A program made the position numbers and the translations under genes. From assembly GCA_963974485.1 (NCBI GenBank), contig CAXBBS010000002.1, positions 124,001 to 188,000 on the forward strand: a stretch of 64,000 nt of DNA, given 5' to 3'. Below are positions 19,401 to 28,520 of the stretch, piece by piece (positions within the stretch are counted from its first letter, which is position 1; every line of letters starts with the position of its first letter). The notes beneath the pieces were generated by a model. It made no database searches and was not told the origin of the DNA. It saw only the letters and a list, made by a program, of their open reading frames with translations. This DNA comes from JAALKW01 sp963974485 (GTDB lineage Bacteria > Pseudomonadota > Gammaproteobacteria > Legionellales > Legionellaceae).

Positions 19401-22400
19401 TTACACCTATTTTAAACAGCTCTTATTTACTTATTTTGTACTCAACCATACCGGTGAGTATTACACGCAAGACATTGAAACCGACTGTTTGCCAAAAAAT
19501 TTCATGACATTTTTACGTCAAAAACGTTATCAAACTCACATCGACCAACTTGCAAGCATGCCTAGTCACTCGCCTAGTCGTCATCAGATCATGTTACAAA
19601 AAATCGAAGGTGAATATTACGATACGATTCAGATTTGTCTACGAGACTTTATACATTGCCTCGAAACTTTAAACTATCGCGCACTCACCGGAAATCAAAG
19701 TCTGTGGACACTGTATAAAGATATTCTCGATAAAACGTCATCGAACAATCACACATCGACACTTGGACAGCTAGCCCATAACTTACTCGATGGCGTAGGC
19801 CTTAAACCTGTGCCAACGAGTTTTGCCACCGTTCCCCCTGTATTCAAAAAAGCTTTTGCGACCAAACAACTCTCGTCTTTCCTGCTGCTTAATAAACAGG
19901 CGCTATCAAACTGCCGACATATATATCGTGCATACCCAATGCTCCTGCTCCAGTTGATCAAAATCAAAATTATAGACTGGCGTACCCACGTGCATCAAGA
20001 AATCCAAGCAAACATGCCAAACGATTGGATGTCTTTTAGCAGTCGGTTCTTGTTTTCCTGGCTACAGAAAACTTATCCAAAGCTCAGCATTCACGATCTC
20101 ACACGCGATATACCTCAGCTCGACGCGCTTCTAGAGCAATATTTTATACTCGTACTAAATAAAGAGATAAAACAACTCTGGAAACCGCTCGTAAGATGCC
20201 TAGAGCAACATGTACATTTGTCTTCTGCCGAAACGCTACTCAGCTTAATTAATCAGCTACGCCGTGAACCACAATATCAACCCACAACCATGGCTCAAAT
20301 TTTTACTGCCCTAAAAAATCATCAATCACTATTAAAAAAATCTTTTTCAAGTCATGTGTTAAAACTCATTTGCACAACGTATTTTGTACAACCACAATTC
20401 TGGCGATTAACATCACACCTCAAACTTGCTGAAACACTACTTCAACAAAGCGATGGTCTACTGGCACGCGATATCTTGATGATTTTACTTAGCTCAACCC
20501 CAACAGATATTACAGAAGAAAATTGCCCATTTTATTTATCAAAAAGTCTTAAATTGGAACAAATAAAAGGCCTCTCCGCCTTGCTTAAAACCAATGATTT
20601 TCCTTTGGCCGTGATCCAACACGTGTGGGAAGAGCATCCGCACACAGAATTTACTGAACTCAATGCTTTGCTTACTACATGCCAACCGAACACCGTGCCA
20701 CATATCTCATCACTTGCTTTAGCGCTCTATGGTCATACGGATAACGCACTATCTATGCAAGCATTACTTATAAAAATGCGCGATCTTCCGCTACCTGTCG
20801 CCAAACAATTAGCCGGGTTAGTTACGGTGCATCAACTTGATATCACACGAGTGATGCAAGTACTCGACAGTGAGGATATCCCCCATCAGCTGTATTGCTT
20901 AGAGCATGAACACTTTAATGCCGACACAACACGCTTTAACATCGATATTGCACGCGTCAAATCTTACATCGCAGATATTTGTTATCAGTCGGTACCTGAA
21001 GGTGAAGAAGAGCAATTTTTAAGCCCAAGTGACCAAGCTATTTTATTGCAAGACTATCAAGCCATGATGTCTCATATGCAGACCAACCCCGTCTTAATCA
21101 GCACGGATATCCATCAAGAATCTAGAGCATTAGCACTATGTGAGTTAAGTGAGCCACAGCGAAAAATATTGTATCAACGTCTTTCACAAAAACTACAAGA
21201 CAACTCACTCAATGATGATAAAAAGCATAGCTATCGTTTGATGCTCTTGGCCTTAATTGCCGAGGCCATGCTTCGTTCTCCCGTCAATAAATTTCCCCGC
21301 GTGCCACAATTATTGTGTCAATTACACCAACTTCGCGATCCTAATGCCCAGATACAAGGTATTAAAACGGGCGGAGGTAAAAGTATTATTTCAGAAATCA
21401 GTGCGCTCATGTTGTGCGCGGATGGCTGGACGGTTGATATTGCAACAGAAAATGATGTCTTGGCCGAAGTGGGTTTACTCAAGTTCAGCGGCCTATACGA
21501 CGCGTTGGGTGTGCCTTATGCTAAGAAGACCATCCAACCCAGCACACCGCTTAACAACTATATTAAAGGCGGCATTCATCATGGTACACCAGCACACTTT
21601 AGCTTTTTTCGTGCAAACGTCGCACTAAAGAAAAAACGAATCCCCAAACGCGTCGCATTGCTTTGCGATGAAATCGACGCGACCCTAACCACCACAATTC
21701 AATATCGCTTAGCGGGCGTGCTTGATCCTATTTTTCAAGATCTACAAGCCTGGTCCGCTGTTTTCAAAACATTACTCGACTTTGTCAAAGACGAAGCGCG
21801 TTATTTGAATAATTTTTGTGATAAGCCGGAAGACGTTTTAAATTTTTTCACCTACTTTAAAGAACAGCATCATGATAAAAAGCTACTAGATTTTATTAAA
21901 ATTCTTGAGCGTAATTATAAAGAAACCATATGCTTACTACTGGATTCTTCACGTGTACCAGAAGCCTTAAGCAAAAGCGTAGACTATCGCAACATTATTA
22001 AAGCCAATACACATGAAAAAGACAGTCAATATGCCGCGCCTATCATGAACGTCGGCACCAAGCGTCCTGAACCTTCGGTACGCTTCGGTAACGGCGTTCA
22101 AGAACTTCTCCACGAATATTGTGACGGGCAACTTGCTCCCGGTGAAATCACATTCTTAAAACAGGCCATCACACAAACGTTGCTGGTCATCTCTGCTAAA
22201 AACTTTTTTGATCAATATCGCCTGAATGGTGGGCTGATTTACGGCTGGACAGGAACCCCCGGCTCACCACGAGCACTGCAAGAGTTTGCCGCCAATCATG
22301 GCCTACGTGCTTACTACTATCCTAGTTTTCATCCAGATCAATCCGAACACTTAGGGATAACACTCGTCGACGGTGAAGAAGATGTGCACGCAGAAACACT

Positions 22401-24996
22401 CAAAGCATTACGGGAAAGAAGACACACATGCCCCGATCAACCAGTGTTAATCATCACGGACTCACCCCGAGACATGGAAGCCATGCATGTCTACCTACAT
22501 CAACACGCACCGGAACTATTATTACAAGCTTATGATGGCCACTCGGCATACGGTAACTCTGAGCATGGTGTAGTGAATCGCGCAGGACAACAAGCGATTG
22601 TCACCGTTTCCAACCCCAGTTTATCTCGAGGGACGGATATTGAAGGCGAAGTTTTTCTGATCAATACAGCAACCGATATCACGGAAGAAGAAGCCACTCA
22701 AATTGAAGGACGTGTTGCAAGAAACGGTCGGCTAGGCCAATACTGTCATATCATCAATCGCGCGAAGCTTACCGAAGAAACGGTATCACATAACGACTCA
22801 ACAGACCGCTTTAAAGCACATCAAGCCATTGTTTCCAAACACCGTCAGCTTGAACGGATGAAAACTCGCTTACTGGAAGACGTCCGGTATTTTATTGTCT
22901 CGAAATACATCCTGGGCTTACGAGAAGAAGCTGATACTATCTACGAGCAACAGTATGGTTCATTTGCGTCACTCATCTCCGACACAACATTGAAACAGTG
23001 CTTGCGCGACTTTAACCAAGCCTTAGAACTAAAATACACAGTACTTTTAGGAAAAAAAACACAGCTATCAAAAGAAGAGGAAGACGATTTTATCCAAGCT
23101 TCGGTCGAAGCATACCATGAGCAACAAAATAAGCTACTGCCCCATCAAGCACTCGATAACTTCCAAGCAGTCGAGCCGTTGATACGCCTGTACTTGATAA
23201 CCAACGATCTTGGATTAACGATCCCCGACAACTTAAGCTTACGTCACTTGACATCTTTAAGTGAACTATGTGCTAACGGTTGGAAGGCGGCAGGCCATCA
23301 AAATGTCGTTTTTGCCTTACATGCAAGTGATGATGTGATGCGAGCCTTCGCACCCTATTTTGAAGATGAATGCAGCCTAAGGGTTGCTACAGCAGATGCG
23401 CTGGAACTACGGGGCTTGCTGCACATTGGCAATCTTGTGGATGGCATCAGTGAAATACATACCACCATTCAAAACTTTGATTGGCACGCTGCGATCTTTG
23501 GCACCGAACTTGAATTGGCATCAGAAACCGCGTCCTTTAGCATAACTCAACTGTTTCCGAGTGAAAAAATAGAGCGACTTAAATTATTTTTTCTAGATTA
23601 TTTAAACACAACTAAAATACAGATACATGAGCGTCGATGGGATGACATCACACCACCTGATTTTCGCGTTGAATGGTTACAACGCTGGTGGGCTAATATT
23701 AAAACTTTATTAACAACCTTGTCATATCTCTCTTGGGGTTCAGCCTTTGCTGCAGGCCCAGTATCTTTTATTATCACGCGGTTTATCGTACCACCTGTTT
23801 TTTCTTGCTTAAAAACCTTAGTCAAATATTTATTTGCAGACTCAGAATCCACCATGGTTCAAGTTTTGATAGGCCTAGACGAGGCATTTGAAGATATAGC
23901 GCGTGCAGTTACAATCTTTACGCAAGAAAACCCGGAGAACATGACCGTCGGTGAGTTGATGGATACGCTCTCGCCCCTGTTAGAAAATCAAGCTATCTTG
24001 GCCATCATCAACAAACTCGGTGAATCTCAAGACTGGCAAATGGGGTCTATGCTAAAAATCCTCCCTGAAATCATGGGCGCACTCGAAAAATATCGTGACC
24101 GAAATATTCAAGAGCTTGCTGAGCCTGAAATCGTTATAACCGTTCTTAAAACCCTGCTCAAATCTGATTTCATCAAAAATCTTATTGATGATGATGTGAA
24201 TGACAACATGCTTGAACGCCTAGAATCTTTACCGGAAAATTTTTCAACACAGTTCAAAGACTGTCGTTTTGAAGATTTATTAAAATTACTGCAGGTTATT
24301 TCACATCCTAAATTCTACGAATTTCTATCACACCTTCCACCGGATGGTACCTACCTTGATTTAAACCGTTGGCTCAATACCGAAAACATAGATGACTTAC
24401 CCATCGCAATTCAGGCTCCAAAATGTGCGCTAGATACGTATCAACAGGATCACGAGCGTATAGCCGCGGATACCAATCAAGCATTTCGTAACTTGAAGCA
24501 AACCTATCATTTACAGCCGAACCATATCAGCACTCATCGCGCCGCACTCTTACCGAAGTTCAAAGAAAAACCACCTGAAACGCCGGAGCTTTCTCATGCG
24601 ATGTTTGTACTGCAGTGGTTAGAAGCACGATGGTTAAGCGCGGTGATCGCCTATACCACGTTACTTGTATTTAATCTTGCCTTGTTCCAATTAAATGCTG
24701 TCATCATCACGAGTTTTTTTGCTGTCGCGGTTCTCACCTCTATGGGACATGCTTTATTGACTCACATGGCGAGCATTAAACTACCCGATGTCTTCCCCGG
24801 AGGTATTGCTCCGCCACTCAATGAGCATGAGCGTGAACTAGAAACAGAGAACGCTCCTGCTGAGCAGCATGATATGTCAGCGTATACGTACCCGCGTATA
24901 GCGCATATCATGAAGTTTGGGTTGTTTTGTTACGATTCCACGGATACACCGCGTAACCTAAGTATTGCTAACCCTGCAATTACTGCATTTTCTTAG
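16408..24996 (+). CDS. giant protein (2862 residues) with a SecA-like motor domain, candidate effector
   Basis: No full-length family is recognised. A SecA/DEAD-type ATPase lies in the middle, in SecA motif order. IKTGGGKS (residues 1652-1659) corresponds to SecA MKTGEGKT, then TENDVLAEVGLLKFSGLYD to the TVNDYLA region, and HHGTPAHFSFFRAN to YGTNNEFGFDYLRDN. Next come CDEIDA (1753-1758) for VDEVDS, GWTGTPG (1946-1952), SRGTDIEGE (2073-2081) for GRGTDI, and QIEGRVARNGR (2098-2108) for QLRGRAGRQG. The first ~1600 residues are helical and unassigned, with a Gln/Thr-rich stretch near 405-432. Hydrophobic segments lie at about 2437-2476 and 2740-2785. Housekeeping SecA is about 900 residues, so this is not the translocase. 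It starts at an ATG with no clear ribosome binding site. Confidence 0.85.
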   Translation: MPTNTAQLSSGTHNSLDITPFIHQWIVAFRENRATFLVGSDFNFTDTLPTLSRALGINSAEQLPTIFHINLLGLADWEQACGFRCDTLPNWERLLANILHWLGYIRTYTDHLLYIHHIDIVRVENDVEPPEHARLGVDYFAYNSEEFESYTKLFSYQLSRACLNEQESIYSLTLNPEKISPDHVMLFASVPEASFYIYSSHGTNQQLLNLRFNTITTQTRRDITILFVTIIRNLSEHKALRECRIIIENSAFDKPDIRQEIHQEIIELLKKYNCHVLPHVFLLVEPNKNWELESPNEQDHVGVQFVPLKHSRGYYLSSPTIAATVLRTVQSSKPTPRLPERTHQASSPKERRNSDYVIKTASEKKAQYRESKQLDKTALKTSTCLTHTHLLEETQSTSNEHTQTQTMQQHETMDQAVTQQQQQQLNSGYFNPFRDKTSMMQFSRSLMHHARWRYELDRAEDDKLYHDNHFLTKHHHDTHFWRRISESQTVSDRITWTLYGRHYLGPEFRGLKHGSFIYMDNLIKDDILVNIKQLADGLDPSAQVIDKGPDVLAMTVHYRPRTLIGYSAQVTSHSKDKISTVLPILAKGSTSSGYQNLLSIPALLRDDDLALVTSEHKRTQLLGAARACIRLFDNKALAPDPNLALVQLRLLIAFHCKEKDLSNWDKFTEYLADAQREHLKIMTYLMVSGYSQKLQHFIDLLDCLADRDLLEHFYCIYFKYAQTITEVSDLLDIHVERSFKTSFSISAVSSKTSNISMTEETTTPQAVSPFLTLLMHTDPVDHKHEWVPYHTFAYHFLVHAARLNITICRQEMQSLKQTWLNIERMILAYTQQSTAESHRLLGLFVTHLCTQDGFYLQPVYCASTVLSGLENVISQAIKHNTLEEQLQEWGISLLWTDAVYMLTHDHFKVVTRDMQGTISKLYLSTHVDNVHISDQFMSSYAICENQLRALLHEQCTSKTGYETLHIKTFRYLGGTTLREPIAFYRALAHAESEQTDRVYTYFKQLLFTYFVLNHTGEYYTQDIETDCLPKNFMTFLRQKRYQTHIDQLASMPSHSPSRHQIMLQKIEGEYYDTIQICLRDFIHCLETLNYRALTGNQSLWTLYKDILDKTSSNNHTSTLGQLAHNLLDGVGLKPVPTSFATVPPVFKKAFATKQLSSFLLLNKQALSNCRHIYRAYPMLLLQLIKIKIIDWRTHVHQEIQANMPNDWMSFSSRFLFSWLQKTYPKLSIHDLTRDIPQLDALLEQYFILVLNKEIKQLWKPLVRCLEQHVHLSSAETLLSLINQLRREPQYQPTTMAQIFTALKNHQSLLKKSFSSHVLKLICTTYFVQPQFWRLTSHLKLAETLLQQSDGLLARDILMILLSSTPTDITEENCPFYLSKSLKLEQIKGLSALLKTNDFPLAVIQHVWEEHPHTEFTELNALLTTCQPNTVPHISSLALALYGHTDNALSMQALLIKMRDLPLPVAKQLAGLVTVHQLDITRVMQVLDSEDIPHQLYCLEHEHFNADTTRFNIDIARVKSYIADICYQSVPEGEEEQFLSPSDQAILLQDYQAMMSHMQTNPVLISTDIHQESRALALCELSEPQRKILYQRLSQKLQDNSLNDDKKHSYRLMLLALIAEAMLRSPVNKFPRVPQLLCQLHQLRDPNAQIQGIKTGGGKSIISEISALMLCADGWTVDIATENDVLAEVGLLKFSGLYDALGVPYAKKTIQPSTPLNNYIKGGIHHGTPAHFSFFRANVALKKKRIPKRVALLCDEIDATLTTTIQYRLAGVLDPIFQDLQAWSAVFKTLLDFVKDEARYLNNFCDKPEDVLNFFTYFKEQHHDKKLLDFIKILERNYKETICLLLDSSRVPEALSKSVDYRNIIKANTHEKDSQYAAPIMNVGTKRPEPSVRFGNGVQELLHEYCDGQLAPGEITFLKQAITQTLLVISAKNFFDQYRLNGGLIYGWTGTPGSPRALQEFAANHGLRAYYYPSFHPDQSEHLGITLVDGEEDVHAETLKALRERRHTCPDQPVLIITDSPRDMEAMHVYLHQHAPELLLQAYDGHSAYGNSEHGVVNRAGQQAIVTVSNPSLSRGTDIEGEVFLINTATDITEEEATQIEGRVARNGRLGQYCHIINRAKLTEETVSHNDSTDRFKAHQAIVSKHRQLERMKTRLLEDVRYFIVSKYILGLREEADTIYEQQYGSFASLISDTTLKQCLRDFNQALELKYTVLLGKKTQLSKEEEDDFIQASVEAYHEQQNKLLPHQALDNFQAVEPLIRLYLITNDLGLTIPDNLSLRHLTSLSELCANGWKAAGHQNVVFALHASDDVMRAFAPYFEDECSLRVATADALELRGLLHIGNLVDGISEIHTTIQNFDWHAAIFGTELELASETASFSITQLFPSEKIERLKLFFLDYLNTTKIQIHERRWDDITPPDFRVEWLQRWWANIKTLLTTLSYLSWGSAFAAGPVSFIITRFIVPPVFSCLKTLVKYLFADSESTMVQVLIGLDEAFEDIARAVTIFTQENPENMTVGELMDTLSPLLENQAILAIINKLGESQDWQMGSMLKILPEIMGALEKYRDRNIQELAEPEIVITVLKTLLKSDFIKNLIDDDVNDNMLERLESLPENFSTQFKDCRFEDLLKLLQVISHPKFYEFLSHLPPDGTYLDLNRWLNTENIDDLPIAIQAPKCALDTYQQDHERIAADTNQAFRNLKQTYHLQPNHISTHRAALLPKFKEKPPETPELSHAMFVLQWLEARWLSAVIAYTTLLVFNLALFQLNAVIITSFFAVAVLTSMGHALLTHMASIKLPDVFPGGIAPPLNEHERELETENAPAEQHDMSAYTYPRIAHIMKFGLFCYDSTDTPRNLSIANPAITAFS

Positions 24997-26446
24997 ACGC
25001 TGAACTTGGATCATTCTCTGTATACGTTGACGGGCGATTTTGTAAAAGGTCACCCAAACCTCCAGCTTTAGTAACAATAGAGCCTAAAGTCCCCTCACTT
25101 AACGCATGTATTTCAGCCGGGCTCAACATGTTTTCAGCATCAGAATTCTCAATCAGATCAACTAATTTTTCGGCAGCACTCACTTTGGTATCTCGAAACT
25201 TACTGTTTAAATAATCCGTACTTTCCTCAATAAGCCCTATCGTTTTAGCAAGAGAGCTAATCGAATCGCTAAGCCAAAAAGAGAAGGTCTTTAAATACAA
25301 AAAATCCCAATAAAATCCCCCTTCGTTTTTTCTTTGGTTTGCATAATTGGTTAATTGTTGTTGTATGGTGCTCGGGAGCAAAGGCGTTTCTTCAGTGATG
25401 TCGTCTTCGAACATATTTTCTGATTCTATTCTGGCAGGTCCGTTTGTAAATTGATTTAATTCTTGAATTAATTCAATCTTCCTCTTTTTTAAAAAATCTC
25501 GCATATTGACAGAAAATATACCACCTGAAGAACTATTCTTTATCGCATCATCAATTTTAAACATGATGTCCCGATGAGTTAAATGAGAATGTAACTTTAA
25601 ATTATTGATGATGCCATCAATGGCTTCAGCCGCACCATCTACGAGCGTCGTATTTCTTACTTTTTTTAAAAAACTTAACGTAAACGCCATATCTTTACTA
25701 ATTCTAGCCTCTGGGCCATCACTATTAAATGTGTTGTATGGATCCCTCATATCTTCTAAATCTGTGACTAAGGTAATGATGACGGGTTTAAAATCTTTGT
25801 ATTTTGTTTTTAATTGCACTAGTTGCTGCTTTTCTTCAAGTGTTCTAAGCCGAATTTTCTTACGTGTTAAGCTTTCGTATTGAGCGTACTCTTTGGCTTC
25901 CTGGTTACCATAATAATAGCCCGTAACTTGACCTTTCGTTCCGCCAGTCCATGCTCCGGTGCGTGTTGTTACCTCAACTCCTCCACCAAACGTCATGCCA
26001 TCGGGGTGCGCTACCGCATGAATTTTGATATGAGGAAAGCCTTTATCCACCATAGCCGCTGCAAACTGCTGAGCTAATGATGGGCTGCCCATACCTGCTT
26101 CACACGAAATAAGAAAAATATCCGTAAGCTCCGCTTTCTCTTTCTTTGACTTACCGGAAAACATCGCCTTGAAACCTTCGGCTAGTACTTTTGGTGTTTT
26201 ATCTCCGATTGTTGTCGGAGGACTTCCTGTATCAGTATGAGCGAGCAATATTATTTCTTTCGGTGTTTGTGTGAATGCTTTAGCTGTCGTCGTCGTGCTA
26301 CGTAACCGATTAGTTTTAATTGATAAATGCTCTACAAAACTACCAGGGATATTGGGCATCATGGCTTCTGCGCATACTCTTTCCGGATTTTTCTCGTTAT
26401 CAGGTTCATCCGTTATGTAATAAATGGGAATAGGCATGATTATCAT
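24980..26446 (-). CDS. candidate clan-CD (caspase/C80-like) cysteine peptidase, putative effector
   Basis: A 488-residue protein without signal peptide. The N-terminal third shows the order expected of clan CD peptidases: a hydrophobic strand ending in a histidine (IILLAHTDTG, His70), then a second strand ending in a cysteine (IFLISCEAGMG, Cys115). HAVAHPDGMTFGGG follows. The rest (about 180-488) is helical and unassigned, with FYWDFLYLKTFSFWL as its most hydrophobic stretch. The peptidase call is inference from motif order. An ATG at 26437 with GGATGA upstream is an alternative start. Its 3' end overlaps the giant gene's end by 17 bp, tail to tail. Confidence 0.72.
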   Translation of the reverse strand: MIIMPIPIYYITDEPDNEKNPERVCAEAMMPNIPGSFVEHLSIKTNRLRSTTTTAKAFTQTPKEIILLAHTDTGSPPTTIGDKTPKVLAEGFKAMFSGKSKKEKAELTDIFLISCEAGMGSPSLAQQFAAAMVDKGFPHIKIHAVAHPDGMTFGGGVEVTTRTGAWTGGTKGQVTGYYYGNQEAKEYAQYESLTRKKIRLRTLEEKQQLVQLKTKYKDFKPVIITLVTDLEDMRDPYNTFNSDGPEARISKDMAFTLSFLKKVRNTTLVDGAAEAIDGIINNLKLHSHLTHRDIMFKIDDAIKNSSSGGIFSVNMRDFLKKRKIELIQELNQFTNGPARIESENMFEDDITEETPLLPSTIQQQLTNYANQRKNEGGFYWDFLYLKTFSFWLSDSISSLAKTIGLIEESTDYLNSKFRDTKVSAAEKLVDLIENSDAENMLSPAEIHALSEGTLGSIVTKAGGLGDLLQNRPSTYTENDPSSASKKMQ

Positions 26447-26654
26447 CCAATTAATTCTTTGATGATTTAATTATAGACATAAAGTCAACTTGCATTGCTT
26501 TAATGCAAAAATAGAGCTGCGCTGCTTGATTATGAGTAGACCTCAAGGTGTCCCCAATGCGCCCAAACCTTCTTTTTTTTAAACATAAGTGTTATTGTGC
26601 TCAATTAGCATTGATTATGCTGACTTATATTTTTTTTACATGCGGATGTCTTTT

Positions 26655-27707
26655 ATGCCTACGAACACACCAAATGCAACCTCAATAAATGCTGTGAATG
26701 CGTCTTTACGCATCGAAACAACGTTATCAATAGATTCCGAATCAGAGTCTGAAACAGGCACCCCTTTTCGTATGTCTTCGCGGTACGCTATGTTTACAAA
26801 GCGATTCGAACCCAAGCTTAACGATGGTAATTTCTTAGGCGAGACATCTGGGCAACGAGACAGTGAGCAATATTGTCAGTTTATTCAAACCTCTTCGATA
26901 GCAAGAACAAAATTCGAATTTAAAGACCAAGGCACATTCCTGCATGGCCCGCCTTCCCAAGCAATAGAGCTTAAAACTCAGGCCATTACCAACACCAAAC
27001 GTGCTGCAAGCGATTTCTTTGCTTTAGCCTATCAAGATCTTAACGAAACAGACGAGGCATTCCCTCTCGCAGGAAAGAATAAATGCTTGGGCATGGTTGT
27101 GGTTCCAGGAAGAACACTCGTATTGCTTGCTATATCACAAGATAAAAATCCCACAACTGATGTTACCTTGCGACAAAAAATGGTTCGATTACTCAATAGG
27201 ATTAATGCGAAAGAAAGCCATGCTTGGACTTTTGAATTAGCATGTATTCCAACAAAATCTCAATACATGATGCCCCGTACACTTTTCATGCGTACCATTC
27301 ATCCGGCACCCAATGAATGGGTCGAGCCACACACGCGATGTGTTGAGGTATCTCTCATGGTTGCTTTATGTAAAACGGGGCGACATATAAGCTTTGAGCC
27401 TCAAGACACCGGCGTGATGGCTTTTGGAGGTACCTTATGGTCAATTCCTTGGCGTTTGAAGCAATCAACCGCAATCCCACATTTTGAAGGGGCTACGCGT
27501 AATAGCAAATACACAACCCAACCTCCGATTTCTGTAGATCTTGGTGACGGTACAAAAGGATGGATTGATATCTGGGATCCATGTGCAGGGCATTGTAAAA
27601 TATATAGGCAAGAGATGCTTGCCATCGGAGCGTCCGGTGGTCCTGCAACAAGTTTTACAGAACCTCGTTCGGAAACAAACATTACCCCCTTACCAAATAT
27701 GGTTTAA
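26655..27707 (+). CDS. orphan protein with deaminase-like C-x-E and PC-x3-C motifs
   Basis: A 350-residue protein of unknown family. After a Ser/Glu-rich leader there is a strand pair (CLGMVVVPGRTLVLLAIS). A helix-like RCVEVSLMVALC follows, with Cys229 and Glu231, and later DIWDPCAGHCKIY with Cys310 and Cys314. Zinc-dependent nucleotide deaminases use [HC]-x-E followed by PC-x2-C in that order. The wider spacing and C-x3-C make this only a weak suggestion. The frame is open to 26589, but the ATG at 26655 gives an MPTNT start like that of the giant protein. It lies divergent from the candidate peptidase, in the same island. Confidence 0.6.
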   Translation: MPTNTPNATSINAVNASLRIETTLSIDSESESETGTPFRMSSRYAMFTKRFEPKLNDGNFLGETSGQRDSEQYCQFIQTSSIARTKFEFKDQGTFLHGPPSQAIELKTQAITNTKRAASDFFALAYQDLNETDEAFPLAGKNKCLGMVVVPGRTLVLLAISQDKNPTTDVTLRQKMVRLLNRINAKESHAWTFELACIPTKSQYMMPRTLFMRTIHPAPNEWVEPHTRCVEVSLMVALCKTGRHISFEPQDTGVMAFGGTLWSIPWRLKQSTAIPHFEGATRNSKYTTQPPISVDLGDGTKGWIDIWDPCAGHCKIYRQEMLAIGASGGPATSFTEPRSETNITPLPNMV

Positions 27708-27786
27708 AAATGACTTGAAAAACCGCCTCATCGCCTATATCTTATAGTCTGAAGCGTCATCATAGAATCTACCGGAGTGTCTTTTT

Positions 27787-28461
27787 ATGAATAAACTAAA
27801 AACATCTACATTGACTCACTCAACCGAGTCAATTTTAGCGACAAACAAAGTACTTAAAAATACATACTTGCTGCTCAGCATGTGCTTTATGTTTAGTGCA
27901 TTAACAGCTTACGCATCCTTTGCTTCACACGCAGCTCCAATGCACCCACTGCTACTTATTGGGGGTATTTATGGATTAATGTTTTTAACTCACGCTCTTA
28001 AAAACAGTCCGCTCGGTCTTCTCAGCGTTTTTGCTTTTACGGGCTTTATGGGTTATTCCATTGGACCGATTTTAAATGCTTATATCAGTACTTTCTCAAA
28101 CGGGCCTCAATTAGTGGGTACGGCACTGGGTGGAACAGGGATTATTTTCTTAGCGCTTTCTGGCTACGCACTTACCACACGTAAAGACTTCAGCTACTTA
28201 AGTGGTTTTTTGTTTATTGCGATGATGGTTGCATTCTTGGGTATGATTGCAGGATTCCTGTTTAACATCCCTGCCATGCAACTCATGGTGTCTGCGGCAT
28301 TTGTTTTGATTTCTTCAGGTTTGATTTTGTTTCAAACCAGCGAAATCATTCATGGCGGCGAAAGAAATTACATCGTTGCTACCGTTTCGTTGTTTGTATC
28401 GATTTATAACTTGTTCTTGAGCTTGCTTAACCTTTTAGGCGCATTCTCAGGTCGTGATTGA
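27787..28461 (+). CDS. yccA: YccA/Bax inhibitor-1 family membrane protein
   Basis: A 224-residue inner-membrane protein with about seven hydrophobic segments after a short cytoplasmic N-terminus. MGYSIGPILNAYI in the middle and TSEIIHGGERNYI with SLFVSIYNLFLSLLNLLG at the end are the conserved BI-1 features. E. coli YccA binds and modulates the FtsH protease. A channel-like role is known for BI-1 relatives. GGAG lies upstream of the ATG, and a strong terminator follows. Confidence 0.88.
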   Translation: MNKLKTSTLTHSTESILATNKVLKNTYLLLSMCFMFSALTAYASFASHAAPMHPLLLIGGIYGLMFLTHALKNSPLGLLSVFAFTGFMGYSIGPILNAYISTFSNGPQLVGTALGGTGIIFLALSGYALTTRKDFSYLSGFLFIAMMVAFLGMIAGFLFNIPAMQLMVSAAFVLISSGLILFQTSEIIHGGERNYIVATVSLFVSIYNLFLSLLNLLGAFSGRD

Positions 28462-28487
28462 TTCTTTATTTAATATAAAGTAGTCCA

Positions 28488-28520
28488 AAAAAAATCCCGG
28501 TTATATGCCGGGATTTTTTT
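28488..28520. terminator. bidirectional rho-independent terminator
   Basis: The stem AAAAATCCCGG with CCGGGATTTTT around a TTATATG loop has A- and T-runs on both sides. It lies between convergent genes and overlaps the stop codon of the minus-strand gene ending at 28519. Confidence 0.88.

Noticed and set aside
16408..26680. Shared MPTNT start of the giant protein and the deaminase-like protein as proof of a common secretion signal
   Set aside because: Five residues are too few to exclude chance, and similarity stops after them.
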